NCBI GenBank assembly: GCA_963556495.2
Contig: OY747722.1
Span: forward strand, 21,409,501 to 21,473,500
Length of the DNA stretch: 64,000 nt
Reading direction: 5' to 3'
Source: Valencia hispanica
Lineage: Eukaryota; Chordata; Actinopteri; Cyprinodontiformes; Valenciidae
The translations under genes and the position numbers were made by a program. Positions within the stretch are counted from its first letter, which is position 1. Each line of letters opens with the position of its first letter. Shown here in pieces: positions 61,601-63,751 of the stretch. The notes beneath the pieces are model-generated. The model had not been told where the DNA came from. It ran no database searches and was given only the letters and a program-made list of their open reading frames with translations.

Positions 61601-62834
61601 CATCTCCTTCATTTTATTCACACATATACTTGGCTCTGACTTGTTTGTCGCAGAAAACAGTCTAATCCTAACGGTGCCAGAGGCAAATTACATGGTGAGC
61701 GTTTCAATTAACCTGTCTATCTTCTATCCAAAGGGGATCTTCCCATCCTGCTACATCCATCTGAAGAATGCCATTGTGAAGAACAAAGGGTAAATAATGT
61801 TTCTCTAGTTTGCCATTTCCATTCCAGAGATTAAGAATTCGTTTTCATGCAAACGTCTACATTTGCAGACAATTTGAGACGGTGATCCCCGTTGAGGACT
61901 CTGTCATCACAGAGATGACGTCAACCCTGCGAGAGTGGGGCGCCATGTGGAAACAGCTCTATGTGGTAGGGATGATTGCATGCATTCAAACAGGCACGAT
62001 TTCATTGCAAGTTTATTTGTGGCTTGGTGATTGGAAAACAGTTACTGCTTTTTTCATACCCTTTCATTTGCTGAATTGATTGTGTTTGTAGGCCCATTAA
62101 AGCTATCTGGGGGGCTGATTGAACTGATGAATACTTTGAAATCGAAGAGCATAGATTCGCTACAAAAAGCAGCAGGACACTGAAGCTTATTAGCTAAAAT
62201 CAATTTTTAGCCTTTTTGCTCAGTATTGTGACAGTCTAAAGAGTGCCCTGTCACTTAATACATTTTCAAAGTGGCAATATTTGCACAGTTGTATATTTCC
62301 ATTATATTTTCCTTTTCTATCAATTTCCCTCAAGCAGTGTACTTCACATTATCAGTATCATCAGTGTCACTTTATTATTGCCCCCATTTGGGGGATGTAG
62401 GGATTTCTAGATTTCCCACCAAGAAATGTTACCCCTTCAACCAGATTTTGAAAAGAAGAACACAGAGGATAGATTATATATTCCTTAACATGGTGCTCTT
62501 CAACCACTGAATAATTGTACTATAAAGGTTGGATAAAAAAACAAAACTTTTATGCTACTGCAATGGAAAAAGTATTCTATTTTGCACCAATGAGTGTGAG
62601 TGAATATTTTCTGTCACGTTTGGCTGTCTCTTAACGGTTTCTTTCCTTCTTTCTCTTTCCTCTCCATCACTTCCACCTCCTGCAGAAGAATGAGGGGGAT
62701 TTGTTCCATCGGCTCTGGCACGTGATGAATGAAATCTTGGACCTGAGGAGGCAGGTGCTGGTCGGCCACCTCACTCACGACCGGATGAAGGACGTCAAGC
62801 AGCACATCACGGCTAGGCTGGACTGGGGCAACGA
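3725..62834 (+). CDS. dock4: DOCK4, 5' part (six spliced coding exons, partial)
   Basis: This is the start of a DOCK-B family atypical guanine nucleotide exchange factor, which in vertebrates activates Rac (and Rap1 has been reported) and works with ELMO proteins at the cytoplasmic membrane. Coding exons are 3725-3761, 50918-51001, 59154-59194, 61734-61789, 61869-61965 and 62686-62834. All junctions join in frame with GT-AG introns and give 154 complete residues plus two bases of codon 155. The protein opens [12 protein letters not shown], as in vertebrate DOCK4; DOCK3 differs at several of these positions. Residues about 6-72 form an SH3 domain (TVQILEKC, the WY pair at 42-43, [10 protein letters not shown] at 55-64); residues from about 75 enter the helical region and include [20 protein letters not shown]. 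The C2-like DHR1 and catalytic DHR2 domains lie beyond the window. Which teleost paralogue (dock4a or dock4b) it is cannot be decided here. Confidence 0.95.
3762..5760 (+). other. Start of intron 1, no element recognised
   Basis: This is plain intronic sequence with moderately higher GC at 4130-4560, including G-runs at 4217-4225 and 4470-4477. There is a (CA)n tract at 5262-5284. ORFs here (up to 160 codons) have no recognisable domain and are probably chance frames. Confidence 0.5.
5262..5284. repeat. (CA)n microsatellite
   Basis: About eleven CA units occur in intron 1, followed by CGCACAAACATG. Confidence 0.9.
5762..6068 (+). mobile_element. tRNA-derived SINE, diverged full-length copy
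   Basis: The head GGTTGCAGCATGCTTCAGTTGG..GCCTTGCAACAAGAAAGTTC resembles the common fish SINE head with tRNA-like boxes. The body has GTGTGAATGTGTTAATGTATTTGG, the CCTGTAATGGATTTGTGATTTGTCC block and a TGGTTGGATGAA tail. The order of these blocks matches copies at 21.0, 24.2 and 28.7 kb, which lie on the other strand. It is old and heavily mutated. Confidence 0.6.
6070..8766 (+). other. Intron 1 stretch without recognised elements
   Basis: A short perfect hairpin (11-bp arms, 6138-6148 and 6158-6168, TTGGGACACCA/TGGTGTCCCAA) is present. The stretch 7430-7880 is locally GC/G-rich with a G7 run near 7623-7630. No ORF shows a known domain. Confidence 0.4.
8766..9036. mobile_element. Tc1-like transposon, internally deleted (family B)
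   Basis: CAGTGGCTTGCAAAAGTATT starts the terminal repeat of a widespread fish Tc1-like family, followed by its conserved inner segments (TTTTCCACATTTTGTCACATTACAGCCACAAACATG and ATTCCACGTGAAAGACCAATACAAAGTGG in two blocks). After about 180 bp it jumps to GCGCACCTGTGTGTAATC... CAGAGGTTGTCTAAGAGAAT, a segment from beside the transposase start. The whole coding region is therefore deleted, and the far terminus is replaced by the ATATT microsatellite. Confidence 0.8.
9036..9139. repeat. (ATATT)n pentanucleotide microsatellite, about 20 units
   Basis: About 104 bp of uninterrupted TATAT/ATATT units directly follow the truncated Tc1 element. Perfect arrays of this length are usually highly variable. 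Confidence 0.97.
9484..9553 (+). mobile_element. LINE 3' tail (L2/CR1-like) with (TTGCC)n end
   Basis: The block GTAAGCACCTTGAATGACCTT..GTGCTATACAAATAAAATTGCC ending in repeated TTGCC is the standard 3' terminus of L2/CR1-type LINEs, here 5'-truncated to about 70 bp. Confidence 0.6.
10612..10648. repeat. (TA)n microsatellite
   Basis: About 15 TA units are flanked by GTATGTA on both sides. Confidence 0.95.
10755..10798. repeat. Perfect 19-bp inverted repeat with 6-nt loop
   Basis: AAAAACTAATATCCTAGAG (10755-10773) is the exact reverse complement of 10780-10798, with loop ATTTCC. In RNA it would form a strong hairpin on either strand. It does not resemble a known element end. Confidence 0.9.
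12168..12285 (+). mobile_element. (GGAT)n tract with a Rex1-like LINE 3' tail
   Basis: About eight GGAT units are followed by ACTTAATTTCCTTCTGGGATCAATAAAGTATG, the 3' terminal block also seen at the ends of the Rex1-like copies at 16.3 and 39.8 kb. The LINE piece is only about 60 bp. Confidence 0.55.
12290..14690 (+). other. Intron 1 stretch, nothing recognised
   Basis: The sequence is AT-rich and ordinary; ORFs of 60-114 codons have no known domain. The stretch 13190-13650 is pyrimidine-rich on the plus strand. Confidence 0.4.
14700..16230. mobile_element. Probable non-autonomous DNA transposon remnants
   Basis: Segments such as CACCTCAAACAAGCGAACC, GGTTCCAAACGAACTC and GTGTGAAAGCGACCAAAC at 14770-14880, and inverted-sense counterparts near 15520-15570 and 16060-16170 (GAAACTCTGGTCC, TTGGTCCGGATCAAAGC), resemble the GCGAACC-rich termini of a fish MITE family. 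Exact ends and target duplication were not found. Confidence 0.35.
16252..16512 (-). mobile_element. Rex1-like LINE, 3' end, internally deleted
   Basis: Read on the minus strand, it carries the same 3' coding segment as the copy at 39.45-39.80 kb (ACAACCTGATAAAGAAGGCT, AGAGTGTCTTCAGTCCG) and ends with TTAATTTCCCTCTGGGATCA then AATAAAGTATTTTTGAATTTG. Compared with that copy, one block before CGCTACAGGAAATCC and another after TTCCTGC are missing. Confidence 0.75.
16513..17180 (+). other. Short intron 1 spacer
   Basis: AT-rich sequence with no recognised element. It includes a locally repeated AACGTAATT motif at about 16897-16915. Confidence 0.4.
17185..18718 (-). mobile_element. Tc1-like transposon (family D), near full length
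   Basis: Long inverted termini are visible: TTATTTCAGTAATTCAACTTG at the left, and its counterpart AAGTTGAATTGGTGAAATAA at the right. Inside these are paired GTGAGATATTTCAAGCCTTTATT / AATAAAGGCTTGGAATATCTCAC blocks and ATTATGGCTTA blocks. A broken transposase lies between them on the minus strand. Divergence between the arms shows it is inactive. The same family recurs at 47.5 kb (deleted) and 53.9-55.5 kb. Confidence 0.9.
17531..18422 (-). pseudogene. Tc1-like transposase pseudogene (family D)
   Basis: Two overlapping minus-strand frames cover a Tc1-family DDE transposase. The N-terminal part (from about 18422) has the paired-like helix-turn-helix ([37 protein letters not shown]) and the second helical half ([12 protein letters not shown]). 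The C-terminal part has FQQDLAPAH with the second catalytic Asp and [10 protein letters not shown] where the third acidic residue lies. The region of the first Asp is damaged: a lysine-rich stretch ([20 protein letters not shown]) replaces the usual segment. A frameshift near 17740-17830 separates the two parts, so no active enzyme is possible. It is intronic and antisense to DOCK4. Confidence 0.9.
18720..21000 (+). other. Intron 1 stretch, nothing recognised
   Basis: Ordinary sequence of balanced to AT-rich composition. The part 19060-19360 is less AT-rich and could be single-copy conserved DNA. No coding signature was found. Confidence 0.4.
21010..21212 (-). mobile_element. tRNA-derived SINE fragment, diverged
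   Basis: On the minus strand it follows the fish SINE order: a head near 21200, then GGTTCTAATTCAGATC (B-box-like), CTTTCTGCATTGAGC and CATGTGTGGGTTCCC. It is old and lacks a clear tail. Confidence 0.5.
21213..23970 (+). other. Intron 1 stretch, nothing recognised
   Basis: No transposon is recognised. The part 22230-23130 is unusually balanced in base composition for this intron and carries no repeat signature, so it is a candidate for conserved regulatory DNA. Confidence 0.4.
23975..24442 (-). mobile_element. GC-rich composite SINE-like element
   Basis: The minus strand begins with a tRNA-like head: GGGGGCACGGTGGCGCAGCT at 24422-24441, then a CTCACAGC block and the B-box-like GGTTTGATTACCG. 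It runs on through GTGTGGAGTTTGCATGTTCT into a very GC-rich body (24030-24190). This is the most GC-rich block in the window and less decayed than the other SINEs, suggesting a younger insertion. Confidence 0.65.
24445..27455 (+). other. Intron 1 stretch, only a short MITE fragment recognised
   Basis: At about 26427-26452 the motif GGCTAGTTTATGCTTCTCCGTC matches the termini of MITEs at 49.45 and 54.6 kb. Otherwise the sequence is ordinary and shows no coding signature. Confidence 0.4.
27460..28200 (-). mobile_element. PIF/Harbinger-like transposon remnant
   Basis: The block contains a minus-strand ORF with a Myb/SANT-like DNA-binding domain, typical of the second protein of PIF/Harbinger transposons, flanked by sequence with locally higher GC. 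No transposase and no clear termini were found, so the limits are approximate. Confidence 0.5.
27578..27784 (-). pseudogene. Myb/SANT-like DNA-binding domain ORF, Harbinger-derived
   Basis: The 68-residue frame starts [20 protein letters not shown] and continues with [21 protein letters not shown] and [11 protein letters not shown]. The Trp at 4, the helical spacing and the G-F-x-R-x-x-x-Q-V pattern match Myb/SANT-like domains (Myb_DNA-bind_4 type) found in Harbinger elements and their domesticated relatives. The usual K-x-K-x-L continuation is replaced by [11 protein letters not shown] and a stop, so it is probably a truncated relic. It is antisense to DOCK4. A domesticated exon is possible but less likely. 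Confidence 0.6.
28222..28253. repeat. 15-bp hairpin with a 2-nt loop
   Basis: ATTATTGGCATGCAT and ATGCATGCCAGTAAT pair with one mismatch around GA. It lies just beyond the Harbinger-like remnant and could be its terminus or independent. Confidence 0.7.
28725..28995 (-). mobile_element. tRNA-derived SINE, nearly full length
   Basis: Read on the minus strand: a head near 28990, GGTTTCAATCAAGGCC (B-box-like), CATGCATGGGTTCTC, CACTCCCACAGTC and, at the tail end, TGTGATGGACTGGCAACCTG then TCCAGGGTGTACCCC. This is the same family as the copies at 5.8 and 21.0 kb. An A-rich run (28705-28717) lies beyond its tail on the plus strand. Confidence 0.7.
29085..30130 (+). mobile_element. Degenerate Tc1-like transposon, interrupted by a MITE
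   Basis: The plus strand shows decayed Tc1 transposase DNA (TAGTTTGCCACAAGCCATCA, AGGCAGCATCATGCTGTTGG, TTTCTTCAGCAGGGATAAAG, GCTAAATACAAAC) to about 29440. After an insertion, the terminal repeat resumes at about 30030-30130 (TAAAATACATTAAGGTTTGT, TTGTCAAAATGTGGAAAA). No usable reading frame survives. Confidence 0.75.
29470..30001. mobile_element. MITE-like element nested in the Tc1 remnant
   Basis: The ends are inverted: TTAAAGCTACATTGTGTA at the left, TACACAATGGACCTTTAA-like sequence at the right (TTACACAATGGACCTTTAA at about 29984-30002). It sits where the Tc1 sequence is broken. No target duplication is obvious. There is no coding capacity. Confidence 0.55.
30132..31932 (+). other. Intron 1 stretch with a cluster of three hairpins
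   Basis: No gene or transposon is recognised. Three separate inverted repeats stand in tandem at 30844-30966. A G8-9 run lies at 31857-31866. Confidence 0.4.
30844..30966. repeat. Three tandem near-perfect hairpins
   Basis: Hairpin 1 (30844-30880) pairs GACCTTTATCTTGAGGC with GCCTCAAAATAAAGGTC, with one mismatch. Hairpin 2 (30887-30930) pairs ACCTTGAGGATGATAAAG with CTTTATTATCCTCAAGGT, with one G-U-compatible change. Hairpin 3 (30938-30966) has perfect 13-bp arms, ACTTCTGTACCAT/ATGGTACAGAAGT. Spacers are 6-7 nt. No matching transposon termini are recognised. Confidence 0.9.
31934..32580. mobile_element. Non-autonomous DNA transposon with TAAGGCCTGGTTC-type ends
   Basis: The left end TAAGGCCTGGTTCCCAC (31934-31950) and the right end, whose complement is TAAGCCTGGTTCACAAG, form imperfect terminal inverted repeats about 647 bp apart. 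The interior is GC-richer than the surroundings and has no transposase. No target duplication was established. Confidence 0.6.
32581..33650 (+). other. Intron 1 stretch, nothing recognised
   Basis: Ordinary sequence. The part 32930-33210 has balanced composition and no repeat signature. Confidence 0.4.
33655..34300 (+). mobile_element. Highly degenerate Tc1/mariner-like remnant (family C)
   Basis: The plus strand keeps scattered transposase-derived blocks, such as AACATGAAGGCCACACGAAAG, GCAGCAGCCGGACCTGGCCACATC and CCACACCACAATGACCCTAAACACGTAAG; the last resembles the region around the second catalytic Asp. All frames are broken. Confidence 0.55.
34560..34870 (-). mobile_element. Tc1-like transposase fragment, minus strand
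   Basis: The plus strand contains TTTAGCTCCATCCAGTTTTCC, CAATTCTGACCAGCTTCC and CATCATGATGCTGCCACCAC, which are antisense Tc1 transposase blocks (the minus strand gives the GGSIMM-type segment). The fragment lacks termini. Confidence 0.7.
34871..36165 (+). other. Intron 1 stretch with a CA-rich tract
   Basis: A CA-rich tract occurs at about 35682-35729. Nothing else was recognised. Confidence 0.4.
36170..36990 (+). mobile_element. Degenerate Tc1-like transposon, plus strand
   Basis: Decayed transposase DNA runs from about 36180 (GACATGGCTGTCCAATAAACTG, TTGCCACAAGCCATGTATGG, GTGGTGGGCAGCATTATGCTG, GGAGCTAAATACAGGGATAT, TTCAACAGGACAAAGTGATTG) to the right terminus near 36890-36985 (CTGTTGGTCTGTCA, AATACACTGAAATATG, AAATACTTTTGGAGAGTACTGTA). 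It has many small deletions and no intact frame. Confidence 0.75.
36991..38800 (+). other. Intron 1 stretch without recognised repeats
   Basis: The part 37080-37560 has near-balanced composition and no repeat signature, so it is a candidate for conserved non-coding DNA. The flank near 38780-38808 may be the left part of the Rex1-like LINE seen at 39.45 kb. Confidence 0.4.
38809..39453 (-). mobile_element. Solo-LTR-like element with 5-bp target duplication CACAT
   Basis: The element begins TGTCATG and ends ATGACA, giving TG...CA termini. It is flanked by CACAT on both sides (38804-38808 and 39454-39458). On the minus strand it contains a TATA-like TATAAATACAGCTCTCATTC near 39010, as an LTR promoter would. 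It is about 645 bp, purine-rich on the plus strand, and has no coding capacity. It could instead be a TIR DNA element with a short inverted end; the exact family is unknown. Confidence 0.5.
39454..39812 (+). mobile_element. Rex1-like LINE 3' end (ORF2 C-terminus and tail)
   Basis: The 110-codon plus-strand frame 39448-39780 reads [20 protein letters not shown], then [19 protein letters not shown], then [20 protein letters not shown], a conserved C-terminal region of fish Rex1/Babar-type non-LTR retrotransposons after the reverse transcriptase. The tail TTAATTTCCCTCTGGGCTCA AATAAAGTATT (in two blocks) ends in TTGAATTGAATTGAA repeats. It is 5'-truncated or separated from its 5' part by the LTR-like insertion. 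Confidence 0.75.
39813..40900 (+). other. Intron 1 stretch, nothing recognised
   Basis: AT-rich sequence. It has one small palindrome, ATGTAATAC/GTATTACAT, at 40344-40368. Confidence 0.4.
40960..41440. mobile_element. Tc1-like (family B) terminal fragments split by a MITE
   Basis: The stretch 40990-41060 (AATAGACCAACACAAAGTAG, TACATGATTG) and 41330-41415 (TGCAAGTCTTTAGGGGCTTG, AGCTTTGCACATCTAGATAC, TTCCTATTCTTCTC) match successive segments of the family B Tc1 terminal repeat seen at 8.77 kb. They are separated by the element at 41086-41300. Confidence 0.6.
41086..41300. mobile_element. Near-palindromic hAT-type MITE (TTTCTCAACCCTGGTCC family)
   Basis: The left end CAGTGTTTCTCAACCCTGG..AAGGCAC and the right end GTGCCTTGAAGAGCAGAGTTGAAAAACAC are inverted copies. 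A central inverted pair CTTTAACACACCTG / CTGGTGTGCTGAAG is also visible. This arrangement is typical of a very common small fish hAT MITE. No clean 8-bp duplication remains. Confidence 0.7.
41492..41770 (-). pseudogene. Tc1-like transposase, C-terminal fragment (family A)
   Basis: The minus-strand frame reads [20 protein letters not shown], then [20 protein letters not shown] and [12 protein letters not shown]. It holds the second catalytic Asp (in the HDNDPKHT motif) and the Glu of the third site (NPIENLW), with the spacing of a DD34E Tc1 enzyme. The N-terminal half lies beyond the L2 insertion, at 43200-43790, on the same strand and is also frame-damaged. The protein cannot be made as it stands. 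The frame runs on past the usual end into unrelated residues. Confidence 0.85.
41780..43075 (+). pseudogene. L2-type ORF2 (connecting region and reverse transcriptase), broken
   Basis: The first frame, to about 42235, has the pre-RT segment ([45 protein letters not shown]). After a frame break, the frame from 42419 carries reverse transcriptase motifs in order: [46 protein letters not shown], the catalytic CYADDIQL, and [15 protein letters not shown]. The order and wording match L2/Maui-type non-LTR reverse transcriptases. The C-terminus is shortened. The frameshifts and missing endonuclease make it inactive. Confidence 0.9.
41780..43191 (+). mobile_element. L2/Maui-type LINE, 5'-truncated, inserted in the Tc1 element
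   Basis: The insertion is flanked by AGTTC on both sides (41775-41779 and 43192-43196), a likely short target duplication. It contains the ORF2 connecting region and reverse transcriptase, and ends with the L2-type tail GAAGCCCTTTGTC..GGTGCTATATAAATAAAG followed by repeated TTAC units (43174-43190). It lies on the same strand as DOCK4. The 5' UTR, any ORF1 and the endonuclease domain are absent. Confidence 0.85.
43811..44997. mobile_element. hAT transposon, non-autonomous, with perfect 8-bp target duplication
   Basis: The element begins TAGGGCTGTAA and ends TTACAGCCCTA, perfect 11-bp inverted ends, and is flanked by GTGGACAG on both sides (43803-43810 and 44998-45005). The target sequence belongs to the Tc1 element, so this insertion is younger than the Tc1. 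Both subterminal regions carry many TCGAC/GTCGA motifs, probable transposase-binding sites. No transposase frame is present, and a second element lies inside. Confidence 0.95.
44278..44749. mobile_element. hAT-like element nested inside the first hAT
   Basis: The left end CAGGGCTTAATTTGAGCCGG and the right end ATTTACAAATCAAGCACTG (complement CAGTGCTTGATTTG) are inverted. The flanks AAGCCACA (44270-44277) and ATGCCACA (44750-44757) agree at 7 of 8 bases, as expected for an aged hAT target duplication. Subterminal GCCGGAAC/GTTCCGGC motifs occur at both ends. It has no coding capacity. Confidence 0.8.
45335..47520 (+). other. Intron 1 stretch, nothing recognised
   Basis: No repeat or coding signature is evident. 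The part 46480-47220 is closer to balanced composition. Confidence 0.4.
47522..48105 (+). mobile_element. Tc1-like transposon (family D), internally deleted
   Basis: The left terminus TTTATTTCAGTAAGTCAACTC, then the N-terminal transposase region (GGAGAAGACTGCTAATTTGA, CATTGACACCCTCCACATGG, AAAAGTCATTGCTAAAGATA, AAGCATTTTAAAGGAAAGTT), jumps to the right terminal region (GCAGTAAGCCATAACCATCA, AGAAATAAATTTAC). Most of the transposase is missing. It belongs to the family of the element at 17.2-18.7 kb. Confidence 0.8.
48106..49110 (+). other. Intron 1 stretch, AT-rich, nothing recognised
   Basis: The sequence is strongly AT-rich at 48560-49080, with no structure that I could assign. Confidence 0.4.
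49118..49440 (+). repeat. Unclassified dispersed repeat, copy 1
   Basis: It shares ordered blocks with 50025-50330 and 56630-56860: GGGTAATTAGTCG, AGCTTGC, a TTTAAAGTT/GTTTTAA block, GCCAGCTGACTGGATGACTA, GGTAGGGGAGGTGGAGTGCT and CTCTAGTTACTCTGGTACTT. No termini or coding capacity were recognised. Confidence 0.5.
49453..49920. mobile_element. MITE of the AAGCCTAGTTTAT family
   Basis: It starts AAGCCTAGTTTATACTTCTC and shares with the copy at 54.6 kb the blocks GTGTGATTGGTCAGCCCAAC, ATCATTTCACCAACAC and CTTTATATTACAAGGCCAGT. The right half is longer than in that copy, and its end is unclear. Confidence 0.65.
50025..50330 (+). repeat. Unclassified dispersed repeat, copy 2
   Basis: It matches copies at 49.1 and 56.6 kb in the order GGGTTAATTAGTCGGGC, TAGCTTGCCAACTCTAG, GCAGTGCACCGCTACAGGTA and GGATGGGCTGCGCTCC. 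It ends about 590 bp before DOCK4 exon 2. Confidence 0.5.
50918..51001 (+). CDS. dock4: DOCK4 coding exon 2 (SH3 core)
   Basis: After the acceptor TTTGCAG at 50911-50917 the frame reads (V)[18 protein letters not shown] followed by TVQILEKCE, the central strands of the DOCK N-terminal SH3 domain (residues 13-40). It is 84 bp, phase 1 at both ends. The donor is GAAG|GTTCGC at 51002, which lacks the usual A/G-A-G-T after GT. It is nevertheless the only GT that keeps phase with exon 3 and with the DOCK4 protein. If the intron were retained, translation would stop at TAA 51046-51048, inside the SH3 domain. Confidence 0.93.
51335..52805 (+). mobile_element. Tc1-like (family B) remnant split by a foldback element
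   Basis: Left part: GTATTCACAGAACCTGAATT, TTTTACTGAGC, AGTAGCACATAGTTGTGATA, AATGATACATGGTTT (terminal repeat), to 51470. Right part from 52635: TTTTCAAAAGTATGCC, GGTGGCACCATCATGCTGTG, GCAGGAACAGGGAAACTG (transposase region). The TTAA-bounded element lies exactly at the break. Confidence 0.7.
51475..52630. mobile_element. Foldback element: 0.5-kb inverted arms bounded by TTAA
   Basis: The left arm (51475-51995) and right arm (52099-52630) are inverted copies over about 520-530 bp, separated by about 103 bp. Paired examples are GCTAAATCAGGGCCATGATG with its near-exact complement at about 52603-52622, and CTTCAGGAAACGTGGGAATA with its complement at about 52106-52125. TTAA stands at both edges (51471-51474, 52631-52634), the target of piggyBac-type transposases. 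Repeated TTTCAGAT/ATCTGAAA motifs lie in both arms. There is no coding capacity. Confidence 0.85.
52806..53875 (+). other. Intron 2 stretch, nothing recognised
   Basis: Ordinary sequence with no repeat or coding signature. A pyrimidine-rich part lies at 52860-52990. Confidence 0.4.
54288..55408 (-). pseudogene. Tc1-like transposase pseudogene (family D, second copy)
   Basis: The minus-strand frame 55127-55408 has the helix-turn-helix region ([32 protein letters not shown]). Frame 54288-54713 carries [54 protein letters not shown] and FQQYLVPAL. The second catalytic Asp, expected in FQQDLAPAH, is changed to Tyr here. The MITE interrupts the segment carrying the first Asp. Multiple frame breaks exist between the pieces. 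The element is dead and antisense to DOCK4. Confidence 0.88.
54607..54900. mobile_element. MITE nested in the Tc1 transposase (AAGCCTAGTTTAT family)
   Basis: Perfect 13-bp inverted ends, AAGCCTAGTTTAT and ATAAACTAGGCTT, enclose 294 bp that share inner blocks with the copy at 49.45 kb. The surrounding sequence is Tc1 transposase on both sides (CAGTTCTTTTTTT at the left, TAGCCCAGGTAAGATG at the right). No clear target duplication remains. Confidence 0.85.
55929..56123 (+). pseudogene. hAT transposase N-terminus (BED zinc finger), truncated
   Basis: The frame includes [20 protein letters not shown], then [20 protein letters not shown]. The C-x2-C (CHIC) and H-x4-H (HLAKIH) ligands of a BED finger are all present, with the GGNTSNL core typical of hAT/ZBED proteins. 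The natural start is likely the ATG at 55948 (MAERTKRSK), which is one base out of frame with the finger, so a frameshift has occurred. The frame stops shortly after the finger, and the RNase H-like and dimerisation domains are absent. Confidence 0.85.
56232..56407. repeat. Tandem duplication inside the hAT remnant
   Basis: Two copies of a segment starting TTACAATTAATAAATGCTGG and ending ATTCTTAAACTACAG lie about 96 bp apart, with a few differences. They arose within the element. Confidence 0.9.
56630..56860 (+). repeat. Unclassified dispersed repeat, copy 3
   Basis: It shares AGCTTGCCAGTTGTAGTTTT, GGCAGCTGACTAACGGTGCA, CAGGTGGGGGAAGGGGCAGT and CTCTAGTCACTCTGGACC with copies at 49.1 and 50.0 kb. 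It follows the hAT remnant closely. Confidence 0.5.
56861..58415 (+). other. Intron 2 stretch, nothing recognised
   Basis: AT-rich sequence without a recognised element or coding signature. Confidence 0.4.
58420..59075 (+). repeat. Possible unclassified interspersed repeat
   Basis: CCAGTTCTTTCCATTTGAATGAAAAACAAA at about 58718-58747 (split here as CCAGTTCTTTCC and ATTTGAATGAAAAAC) recurs in altered form near 58922-58950 (AGTTCTTTCTATTTGAATT, AAAAACAAAGACTGG) and again near 59045-59060. This suggests an internally repetitive old element. Class is unknown. Confidence 0.3.
59154..59194 (+). CDS. dock4: DOCK4 coding exon 3 (SH3, WYRG motif)
   Basis: The acceptor is CTCCACAG before 59154 and the donor AAG|GTAAGC at 59195. 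The exon completes codon 41 (Gly) and encodes [13 protein letters not shown] (42-54), containing the conserved Trp of the SH3 ligand groove. It is 41 bp, entering in phase 1 and leaving in phase 0. A Penelope-like insertion begins about 200 bp into the following intron. Confidence 0.95.
59674..59990 (+). pseudogene. GIY-YIG endonuclease domain of a Penelope-like element, frameshifted
   Basis: From 59674 the frame reads [20 protein letters not shown], then [36 protein letters not shown] and a stop at 59845-59847. One base on, the homology resumes with [20 protein letters not shown] and [14 protein letters not shown] followed by R in QHRRA and a later Glu (KEAI) are hallmarks of the GIY-YIG nuclease fold in these elements. 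The upstream GIY part is decayed. The frameshift and missing reverse transcriptase make it inactive. Confidence 0.88.
60025..60067. repeat. 19-bp hairpin inside the Penelope-like element
   Basis: TTCAAACCTCAGACAGGGC and GCCCTGTCTGGGGTTTGAA pair with one mismatch around AAACA. It is probably a structural feature or rearrangement of the element's 3' region. Confidence 0.85.
60270..61733 (+). other. Rest of intron 3
   Basis: The part 61130-61260 is a degenerate ATGG-rich simple repeat. Nothing else was recognised. The branch/pyrimidine region before exon 4 is ordinary. Confidence 0.45.
61734..61789 (+). CDS. dock4: DOCK4 coding exon 4 (SH3 end)
   Basis: After the acceptor ATCCAAAG the exon encodes [18 protein letters not shown] (55-72), the last SH3 strands with the typical G-x-F-P-x-x-Y signature, plus two bases of codon 73. 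The donor is GG|GTAAAT at 61790. The following intron is only 79 bp, the shortest in the window. Confidence 0.95.
61869..61965 (+). CDS. dock4: DOCK4 coding exon 5
   Basis: The acceptor ATTTGCAG ends at 61868. The exon completes Gly73 and encodes residues 74-105, including [20 protein letters not shown] and [12 protein letters not shown]. This is the linker and first helix after the SH3 domain that is highly conserved in DOCK3 and DOCK4. It is 97 bp and ends in phase 0 at GTG|GTAGGG. Confidence 0.95.
61966..62685 (+). other. Intron 5, nothing recognised
   Basis: AT-rich 720-bp intron ending in a strong pyrimidine tract (62635-62680). No repeat was recognised. Confidence 0.5.
62686..62834 (+). 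CDS. dock4: DOCK4 coding exon 6
   Basis: A strong pyrimidine tract and CTGCAG precede 62686. The exon encodes residues 106-154, including [20 protein letters not shown] and [20 protein letters not shown], ending at LDWGN plus two bases of codon 155 (expected Glu). The donor is CGA|GTGAGT at 62835. This helical stretch belongs to the N-terminal region that in DOCK proteins contacts ELMO. It is the last exon visible; the rest of the gene lies to the right. Confidence 0.95.
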
Positions 62835-63750
62835 GTGAGTATCAGACTGGCGATGATGAAGTATGTTTAAGTTCAAGTTACAGGTTTAAAATCAGATGTG
62901 TGAGCTTCAGAAAAAAACCCAGCAGAGTTGAGTTTTCCTTGTCGCCCTTTAGCCCCCTATGTCAACAGATTCATTTGAGTTTTCGCTAAAACTTACACGA
63001 ACAAGCACTGTTTTAAGGTGCACCTATGGTTGTGATATTTGGAGCCTGCTGCATGCATTATGAGAAATGCGTCCAAGTTGTGATGTTTAATAGGTCCCAA
63101 GAGTGTAAACAACAAGGGGGAATCTTTGGCTTTGTCTGAAAAGGTTTTTCTTTTGTAGATTTAAAGGTGAGCTGACTAATCTGTTGTCAACCCAGCCTCT
63201 TTTCATTTAAAGTTGCAACACAGGGCAAAAATTTTTCAAATAATACACTGTTTTATTGCAGATGATCCTTGAGTGAATAAGTTCTGCTCCAGCCTCATCT
63301 GGAGTCCACAATACTTGTTTTTCTGAAATGCTTTAGAGGTTTTTTTGTTGTGAGCATAAAGGAGAGATTTTCTTCTGATGACTTTTCCATGAAGGTCACA
63401 CTCCTGCAGAGTTCAGCTAAATCTTTGATTTGTTTTTCCCAGCCATCCCATGAGCTGCCTCTAGTCAGGTTTTCTTTGTTTTGCTGAGTTCATCTTGACC
63501 TTCAAACATTTCTGTTTTCAGCTTTCTCTATAGTTTCTTATCTTGTCAAAGCGGTTGGATTCTCCTGCTTCGCAGGCATAAATCCTATAGAATCTCAGGG
63601 GAGGTACTGCGCTGCTTCATTCCATTGCTGGTGAATTGTTTGTAAAGCTTCATCTGATGGGTCCTACATTTTAAAGTACTAGATTTTAGTAAAAGTTTTT
63701 TTTGTTTTTTTTCTACTTTGTCATGAATTAAGGCTTATATGTCCAAAGCA
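62835..63750 (+). other. Start of intron 6, nothing recognised
   Basis: Ordinary intronic sequence. No further DOCK4 exon was found before the window ends. Confidence 0.5.
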
Positions 63751-63751
63751 G